From Clavaria fumosa (taxonomy: Eukaryota; Basidiomycota; Agaricomycetes; Agaricales; Clavariaceae), in assembly GCA_951802425.1 (NCBI GenBank), contig OX637794.1:3038001-3102000 (forward strand): DNA of 64,000 nt, read 5' to 3'. The first letter of the stretch is position 1. Each line of letters starts with the position of its first letter. The notes below the pieces were generated by a model. It was given only the letters and a program-made list of their open reading frames with translations. It was not told the DNA's origin and ran no database searches. Shown piece by piece: positions 57,281-64,000 of this stretch. A program made the translations under genes and the position numbers.

Positions 57281-57336
57281 GGGAAAATTACAGCAAGCTA
57301 TAAATACTACCGACATGCTCAACTTCTCGATGGAGA

Positions 57337-57915
57337 TCAATCTGATAGCTTGGCGTCGATGGCGCCCTTAGTCAAGCCCTGCGGACCATCGCGTATCTCG
57401 ATGACTTTGCTTACATCCAACTAGAGGTGGAGATCAAGATCTGTGAATGCAGCGAGTCGCGAGCACCCACCGTGGTCTGAAAATCAAGCAATGCGCTGGC
57501 ATGGAGGGTAAGCAGCCCGATCTCACTCGAAGTGGGTGCCCAGTTGATCAGCACGAGAGGGAAAGACTTGCGACCGTCGCTGTGCTTGAGCTCGTAAGAG
57601 AGGACGACGTAGCGGGGAGCATTCTCTGGTAGTTCTGGTGTGAAGAGCGATTAGCGTACCAATTTTGTTAGCATCATGGCAGCTGTGTTGTGAACACCTT
57701 CTGCTAGATCTTCGAGGCTGATGTTGTCGAAGACATCGACTTCCTCCATGACCAGCTTCTGCTTGTTGATTTTGACGATGAGAGCAGCGCTGCCTGCATT
57801 TCTGCGTGCGAAACGAAATTTGCGGAGAGAGTCCTTGAGAGACTGAGGGATGTCTACTGTGTGAGACTGTGTGTAGTGTCAGTAATAGCCATGGCATTGT
57901 GAGTTCGCTGACCAT
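57337..57915 (-). CDS. Glia maturation factor (GMF), ADF-H domain, copy 1
   Basis: GMF binds Arp2/3, not actin itself, and removes branches from actin networks. Exons 57915-57913 (ATG only), 57866-57698, 57634-57471 and 57420-57337 give 139 residues, the usual GMF length. Residues read MSHTVDIPQSLKDSLRKFRF, NKQKLVMEEVDVFDN, SLEDLAEELPENAPRYVVLS, KHSDGRKSFPLVLINWAP, LLTLHASALLDFQ and a C-terminal helix VSKVIEIRDGPQGLTKGAID. The first exon is only the start codon, with a 46-bp intron (TTACTGAC branch) behind it. A GATAAG cluster lies 30 bp upstream. The gene is oriented against PIG-M, with 56 bp between stop codons. Confidence 0.92.
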
Positions 57916-57944
57916 GACTGTCAGGTAAGGTACAAAGGAACGGT

Positions 57945-57978
57945 GATAAGATAAGATAAGGCGAGATAAGATAAGATG
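57945..57978. promoter_or_regulatory. GATAAG cluster, copy 1
   Basis: Three GATAA words in tandem, a short break, then two more and a GATG. GATA is the core site of fungal GATA-type zinc-finger factors. The cluster lies between the divergent GMF and MFS genes and is kept in copy 2. It could be a plain pentamer microsatellite. Confidence 0.5.
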
Positions 57979-57995
57979 AACATGACAAAGCAGTA

Positions 57996-58444
57996 GGCAT
58001 CACAATGTCTTCACATTTGGGTGAAACACAATGTAACAGTTACAAGGGAGGCAACCCATATTGGTGTGCAAAATCATGTCAGTACAAACAAAATCATGTC
58101 GGTACACTGTATCGATTTGCCGTGCGCCTGCTTCAGTACGTATGAGACGCTCATGTAACCAGTGGATACGAACATGGGAAACGCATATTAATTACATAAT
58201 GTGTGCGGGAGAGACCTTGCACTAGTGGTCGTCGCCGATTCCGGCGCCTCCGGGAACCTTGCTCCATCGATTGAAAATTTTCACAAGACGTCACAGTGTG
58301 TTTTAAGTGTTTCTCGATGAGCTCATTTGCCGTGCGATGCTTATGTAACCAGTCGATACAAACATGAACAACGCATATTATTATGAGAGACCTTGCTCCT
58401 GGTGCAGGAGAGACCTTGCAGGAGCAAGGTGATACACATAATAC
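57996..58444. repeat. Extra sequence in copy 1 with internal direct repeat
   Basis: Copy 2 has only about 65 unrelated bp here. Within the extra part, TTTGCCGTGCG, TATGTAACCAGT, GATACRAACATG and AACGCATATTA occur twice in the same order (about 58,114-58,193 and 58,325-58,383), and GAGAGACCTTGC occurs three times. No gene is seen. Confidence 0.7.
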
Positions 58445-58528
58445 AAGCAAGCTAGCCAAACGGAGTGTCATCATTAACATGACCAGTTGCATGCCCTGGA
58501 GCGACGTTGCTCTTTACCTCCGTCCACC

Positions 58529-60958
58529 ATGCCTCAGTCCACATCTTCATCTCGAGAGACACCTCATCGTTCTGGTGATGAGTCTCCCGCCGGAGAGTCT
58601 GAATTTTCTCTGTTGCCGTGGTGGAGAAGGCCGTCCGCTTGGTGGTCTGTGATTCCCCCCCTACTTTGTAATATCGCTCACCACACTCTATATCAAGGAT
58701 GATGGCATTTGTGCCGTTCACCGCTGCTATCGGTACCGCAACACTTGCTCCCCAAATCGAATTATACATCGCTCTTGTCTGTGACGCCCTCAGGCCAGAG
58801 TATACCGCAGATACGCATGGCACATCCTTTCATACTCCAGCAGGGGCATTGCTTTCTCAAGCAATGCCCTTCGTTTCCTTTTCGTCTCTCGGTGGTATTT
58901 CAAGCCCAGATCTCTGTGCCGCGGATCCTGTGGTGCAAGCTGCTGTGGCAAAATTATCCACCGGTATGTCCTGCATCGCTGGTGTCGGATGTTTCTCCGT
59001 ACAATAATAGTGGCATGCGTTATCTCTGCCGCCGTATGTGGTATCGCAATGCAATTCTTTGGCTCGATCTTCTCACAAGTTGATTGTCTCATTGATTTTG
59101 TCATGTGGTGCCTGTCTCCCCCATGCACTAACCGGCGATTGGTGCAGTCCTGTCTATGTGTATTGGAGTTGTCAACTGCATCACCAACGCCTGGTGGGGC
59201 TCGGTGAGTCTTCTTTATTATGGTCTCTCAAGCAGACTGGTTGAGATGTTTCCTAGTTCTCCGACCGTCACGGCAGAGTCACTCTCATCTGTATCTCGAT
59301 GATCGGATTCCTCGTCGACGACATCAATTTCATTTTCGTCGCTCGATTTGCTCGATCTTTGCCAGGAAATTACTGGTTCCTTATGATCGGTCTAACTTTT
59401 GAAGGCTTACTTGGTGGTAAATATTTGCCAAGGTACGATGACGCATGACGCTGACTTGACACTTGCAGGAATGACGGCTACCATCGCCGCCGTTGACGCA
59501 TACATGGCGGATTGTACCGTTCCTGACTCCCGGTACATTTCCCGCTTTGTTGTGGCCGCTTTTTCTCACTTTCGCCGCAGCTCCCGCGTGTTCTCTCTTT
59601 TCTTCGGTCTCCTCATGCTCGGTTCTGCTGTGGGCCCATTCATAAGCGCCCTGATTTTCCGCATGACAGGAAACAACCTTGCTATCTTCTACATTGCTGG
59701 TGTCATGCACCTGGTTGTCCTGCTTATCTTGAGGACTTTGTGCCCCGAATCTTTGTCCAAGAAGAAAATGGCGGAGAGCAGGAGGCGGCATGCGGCCCAC
59801 CAGGATGGCTTGACTGGTTGGAAGAGATTGTTTGCATTTCTAAACCCATTGGCTATCCTGTGGCCCCAGGAGCGGAAGACTCGGGTCGAGAATGGTGTGG
59901 CTCTGACGGACGTCAAGACCGGAAGAGACTGGAATCTCTTGCTCGTGGCAATTGGATACGGAAGCATATTGATGCTTTTCGTCAGTGCCTTGCTTACGTT
60001 TTATCTTCCGAGTCACTGGCTGATGCTTTCTTCAGGGGTCCACCAACAGCAAGTTCCAATATACTAGCTATGTTTTTGGTTGGAAGACCGATATTGTGAG
60101 CAGACCGTGCTACGAGACATAAAATTTGCCATTGACTCGTAATGCAATATTCAGATGGGATACTGGCTCACTTTATCCGGCATTACAAAAGCCGTTCACT
60201 TGGTGATCATACTACCTGGTCAGCATACCAAGCACTACGTTAAATTACTCTAACAATCATGGTCATCGATTCCAGTCATTATCAAACTATTCAAGCCCTC
60301 CCCAATACAATTACCGCTCTCGCCTTCCGAGCGCTTACGTTCTTCGAGCTCGACGGCCCCGAACCTCGGTCCCCCACGCGACTCTCTCCGCCACAGCCCA
60401 ACCTTTGATCTCGGCCTGGCACGTTGGTCCCTCGTGATTGAGCTGTTGTCGTACATTCTCATAGGATTTATACCTGCGCCGCTCGCGTTCACGCTGTTCT
60501 CGATGCTGGGCGCCTTCGGTGCCGGGTTTATGTCGGCGGCGAAGAGCGTTGCGCTGGATCTGTATGCCCAGCGTAAGGGCCTTCCAGCTCATCGCCTTGA
60601 GACTGGAAAGCTGTTTGGAGCGCTCAGCGTTGTACAGGCACTCAGGTGAAGCGTTGGTTCTTAACCTTCGCCGTTTCCGCGAGTGCCTCTCACACACTCC
60701 CAATGCAGCATGCAGATTTTGGGGCCCCCTTTGTTCGGCCTAGTGTATGTGAAAACGGTCGCCTTCTTTCCCCGTGCAATATTCTTCCTCGCCGCTCTGG
60801 CCGACATCGTCTCCTTTGTGGCCCTCAGTCTGGTCCGGCTCACGCCAAACTTGCCGCAGGATGCCCATGCGCAAGGACCTGAGGAGGAGGATGTGCTCCT
60901 AGGTGGGGAGGGTCTTGCAGCGGCTGAGGATGAGGAACTTATTGTGACCGCTACGTAA
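58529..60958 (+). CDS. MFS transporter (tetracycline/folate-transporter-like), copy 1
   Basis: Exons 58529-58644, 58698-58963, 59148-59203, 59257-59416, 59469-59532, 59581-59980, 60036-60095, 60155-60218, 60276-60645 and 60709-60958 give about 601 residues with twelve expected membrane helices. The MFS motif A between helices 2 and 3 reads AWWGSFSDRHGRV. Other features are WWRRPSAWW before helix 1, GLTFEGLLGGMTATIAAVDA, VFSLFFGLLMLGSAVGP, a long cytoplasmic loop (PESLSKKK, RKTRVENGVALTDVKTGRDW) and a C-terminal acidic tail. The family is near TetA-like and proton-coupled folate transporters; the substrate is unknown. Intron 2 is 184 bp, long for this genome, and may hide an unseen exon. Confidence 0.85.
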
Positions 60959-61098
60959 AACGCGTTACCCCCGTCCATTATGTCGTCGAGAATGTACTTG
61001 TATTAGATTGTGCCTCTATGGCTAGATAGACCCTCGAATGTTTGTTTGTTTAGAAGAGGATAATCTCAATGTGGTACTTACTATAATACAGGAAAATA

Positions 61099-61331
61099 GG
61101 TACCTGATATTTCTTCCATTGATTATTCCCCGTCTCCGCATTTCCCTCTGGCGGGCAATTGCCTACGCTGTAGTCTGGCTGGGTACTCAGGCGATATGGC
61201 TAGAAGCGGCTTATCGATTGGAGTTCTTGGGGCAGGATGTATTTCTTGGACTGTGGTGCCGTTGCGTGCTGTGGTTAGTCGAGAATGCTTGGGTTCTCGG
61301 TGGGATAATGAATGGTTACAGATTTATTTGA
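61099..61331 (+). pseudogene. Orphan last exon of PIG-M
   Basis: It reads YLIFLPLIIPRLRISLWRAI to the natural stop (SYRFN changed to GYRFI). The first exons are absent and no start signal of its own is likely. Only a few residues differ from the functional exon. It marks the left edge of the duplicated unit. Confidence 0.92.
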
Positions 61332-61387
61332 GGGAAAATTACAGCAAGCTATAAATACTACCGACATGCTCAACTTCTTGATGGAGA

Positions 61388-61966
61388 TCAATTTGATAGC
61401 TTGGCGTCGATGGCGCCCTTAGTCAAGCCCTCCGGACCATCGCGTATCTCAATGACTTTGCTTACATCCAACTAGAGGTGGAGATCAAGATCTGTGCACG
61501 CAGCGAGTCGCGAGCACTCACCGTGGTCTGAAAATCAAGCAATGCGCTGGCATGGAGGGTGAGCAGCCCGATCTCACTCGAAGTGGGTGCCCAGTTGATC
61601 AGCACGAGAGGGAAAGACTTGCGACCGTCGCTGTGCTTGAGCTCGTAAGAGAGGACGACGTAGCGGGGAGCATTCTCTGGTAGTTCTGGTGTGAAGAGCG
61701 ATTAGCGTACCAATTTTGTTAGCATCATGGCAGCTGTGTTATGAACACCTTCTGCTAGAGCTTCGAGGCTGATGTTGTCGAAGACATCGACTTCCTCCAT
61801 GACCAGCTTCTGCTTGTTGATTTTGACGATGAGAACAGCGCTGCCTGCATTTCTGCGTGCGAAACGAAATTTGCGGAGAGAGTCCTTGAGAGACTGAGGG
61901 ATGTCTACTGTATGAGACTGTGTGTAGTGTCAGTAATAGCCATGGCTTTGTGAGTTTGCTGACCAT
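61388..61966 (-). CDS. Glia maturation factor (GMF), copy 2
   Basis: Same four-exon structure as copy 1 shifted by 4,051: 61966-61964, 61917-61749, 61685-61522, 61471-61388. The frame is open and all splice sites are kept. Donor 3 is GTGAGT here, GTGGGT in copy 1. Visible changes include Ala to Val in AGSAALIV, Asp to Ala in SLEDLAE and the final Asp to Asn. Nothing suggests loss of function, so the genome probably has two GMF genes. Confidence 0.9.
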
Positions 61967-61996
61967 GACTGTCACGGTAAGGTACAAAGGAACGGT

Positions 61997-62030
61997 GATA
62001 AGATAAGATAAAGCAAGATAAGATAAGATG
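61997..62030. promoter_or_regulatory. GATAAG cluster, copy 2
   Basis: GATAAGATAAGATAAAGC then two more GATAA words and GATG, in the same place as in copy 1. One of the words at the break differs. Confidence 0.5.
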
Positions 62031-62192
62031 AGCATGACAAAGCAGTGGTCATCACAATGTCGTTATCACATTACTGTACTGTACTGACAATCATTGATTG
62101 AGCTTATACACGCAAGCTAGCCAAACGGCGTGTCATTAACATGACCAGTTGCATGCCCTGGATTGCGACGTTGCTCTTTACCTCCGTCCACC

Positions 62193-64000
62193 ATGCCGCA
62201 GTCCACATCTTCATCTCGAGAGACACCTCATCGTTCTGGTGATGAGGAGTCTCCCACCGGAGAGTCTGAATTTTCCCTGCTGCCGTGGTGGAGAAGGCCG
62301 TCCGCTTGGTGGTCTGTGATTCCCCCCCTACTTTGTAATATCGCTCACCACACTCTATATCAAGGATGATGGCATTTGTGCCGTTCTCTGCTGCTATCGG
62401 TACCGCAAAGCTTGCTCCCCAAATCGAATTATACATCGCTCTTGTCTGTGGCGCCCTCAGGCCAGAGTATACCGCAGATACGCATGGCACATCCTTTCAT
62501 ACTCCAGCAGGGGCATTGCTTTCTCAAGCAATGCCCTTCGTTTCCTTTTCGTCTCTCGGTGGTATTTCAAGCCCAGATCTCTGTGCCGCGGATCCTGTGG
62601 TGCAAGCTGCTGTGGCAAAATTATCCACCGGTATGTCCTGCATCGCTGGTGTCGGATGTTTCTCCGTACAATAATAGTGGCATGCGTTATCTCTGCCGCC
62701 GTATGTGGTATCGCAATGCAATTCTTTGGCTCGATCTTCTCACAAGTTGATTGTCTCATTGATTTTGTCATGTGGTGCCTGTCTCCCCCATGCACTAACC
62801 GGCGATTGGTGCAGTCCTGTCTATGTGTATTGGAGTTGTCAGTTGCATCACCAACGCCTGGTGGGGCTCGGTGAGTCTTCTTTATTATGGTCTCTCAAGC
62901 AGACTGGTTGAGATGTTTCCTAGTTCTCCGACCGTCACGGCAGAGTCACTCTCATCTGTATCTCGATGATCGGATTCCTCGTCGACGACATCAATTTCAT
63001 TTTCGTCGCTCGATTTGCTCGATCTTTGCCAGGAAATTACTGGTTCCTTATGATCGGTCTAACTTTTGAAGGCTTACTCGGTGGTAAATATTCACCAAGG
63101 TACGAACGATGACGCATGACGCTGACATGACACTTGCAGGAATGACGGCTACCATCGCCGCCGTTAACGCATACATGGCGGATTGTACCGTTCCTGCCTC
63201 CCGGTACATTTCCCGTTTCGTTGTAGCCGCTTTTTCTCACTTCCGCTGCAGCTCCCGCGTGTTCTCTCTTTTCTTCGGTCTCCTCATGCTCGGTTCTGCT
63301 GTGGGCCCATTCACAAGTGCCCTGATTTTCCGCATGACGGGAAACAACCTTGCTATCTTCTACATTGCTGGTGTCATGCACCTGGTTGTCCTGCTTGTCT
63401 TGAGGACTTTGTGCCCCGAATCTTTGTCCAAGAAGAAAATGGCGGAGAGCAGGAGGCGGCATGCGGCCCACCAGGATGGCTTGACTGGTTGGAAGAGATT
63501 GTTTGCATTTCTAAGCCCATTGGCCATCTTGTGGCCCCAGGAGCGGAAGACTCGGGTCGAGAATGGTGTGGCTCTGACGGACGTCAAGACCGGAAGAGAC
63601 TGGAATCTCTTGCTCGTGGCAATTGGATACGGAAGCATATTGATGCTTTTCGTCAGTGCCTTGCTTACGTTTTATCTTCCGAGTCACTGGCTGATGCTTT
63701 CTTCAGGGGTCCACCAACAGCAAGTTCCAATATACTAGCTATGTTTTTGGTTGGAAGACCGATATTGTGAGCAGACCGTGCTACGAGACATAAAATTTGC
63801 CATTGACTCGTAATGCAATTTTCAGATGGGATACTGGCTCACTTTATCCGGCATTACAAGAGCCGTTCACTTGGTGATCATACTACCTGGTCAGCATACC
63901 AAGCACTGCGTTAAATTACTCTAACAACCGATTCCAGTCATTATCAGATTATTCAAGCCCTCTCCGATACGATTACCGCTCTCGCCTTCCGAGCACTTAC
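62193..64000 (+). CDS. MFS transporter, copy 2 (3' partial)
   Basis: Exons 62193-62311, 62365-62630, 62815-62870, 62924-63083, 63140-63203, 63252-63651, 63707-63766, 63826-63889 and 63938 to beyond the window. The frame is open through every exon visible. Against copy 1 there is one inserted Glu near residue 19 (GDEESP) and few substitutions (for example VPFTAA to VPFSAA, CDALRP to CGALRP, DAYMAD to NAYMAD). The last two exons, with the C-terminal helices, lie outside. Confidence 0.85.

Larger units (their letters stand above)
57048..61098. repeat. Tandem segmental duplication, copy 1
   Basis: From GGTACCTGATATTTCTTCC inside PIG-M exon 4 the sequence is repeated from 61,099 to the window end with high identity (offset 4,051 in the left part). 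It contains the end of PIG-M, GMF and the MFS gene. Copy 1 has about 385 bp extra between GMF and the MFS gene. Copy 2 runs past the window, so the unit is at least 2.9 kb and probably about 4 kb. Confidence 0.93.
61099..64000. repeat. Tandem segmental duplication, copy 2 (runs off the window)
   Basis: Repeats copy 1 from PIG-M exon 4 to MFS exon 9. Small differences are scattered: single bases, a 3-bp insertion in MFS exon 1 (extra Glu), 4 bp in an MFS intron and 10 bp missing before exon 9. The join at 61,098/61,099 is AAAATA/GGTACCTG, without a long shared word. Confidence 0.93.

Noticed and set aside
61038..61331. A 97-codon frame as an independent small membrane protein
   Set aside because: From 61,099 it is the duplicated last exon of PIG-M; the bases before it are unrelated intergenic sequence.

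Overview
This window looks like nuclear DNA of a basidiomycete fungus, most probably an Agaricomycete. The evidence is very short introns (about 46-60 bp) with CTNAY-type branch sites, compact alternating genes, and the protein families present: a TIGR04076-type small protein, an Agaricomycete-style JmjC protein, a TET/JBP dioxygenase relic, and Tf1-like chromodomain Gypsy elements. Exon coordinates were worked out by eye from reading frame, splice sites and family conservation; no search was run.

Layout: (1) 1-1,950 holds two host genes, the 3' end of a GID4 E3-ligase receptor and a small TIGR04076 protein. (2) 2,007-36,880 is a transposon island. It has three nearly full-length Ty3/Gypsy chromodomain elements (2,249-7,841 minus; 22,957-28,570 plus; 30,638-36,522 minus), each with 5-bp target duplications. 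Around them are a solo LTR, several decayed Gypsy and Copia relics, a palindromic Tc1/mariner element, a TIR element carrying a minisatellite and a Pol III-like promoter, and a broken TET/JBP gene. (3) 37,725-64,000 is gene-dense host DNA: casein kinase I, a HAD pseudogene, a large JmjC protein, prenylcysteine oxidase, a HEI10/Zip3-like RING protein, a LEA-2-like membrane protein, a YeeE/YedE transporter, the splicing factor SLT11, the GPI mannosyltransferase PIG-M, GMF (actin regulator) and an MFS transporter. GMF and the MFS gene lie in a tandem duplication that also copied the last exon of PIG-M.

The strongest signals are in the island. All three Gypsy elements carry, just inside the 5' LTR, a 10-11 nt sequence complementary to a stretch inside their own LTR. 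This is the Tf1-type self-priming arrangement, and one base pair has changed on both sides together between families. Differences between the two LTRs of each element fall mainly on CpG sites (6 of 6 in the third element), most premature stops are CGA to TGA, and old parts of the island are almost free of CG. That pattern fits deamination of methylated CpG. None of the three Gypsy copies has a fully intact gag-pol.
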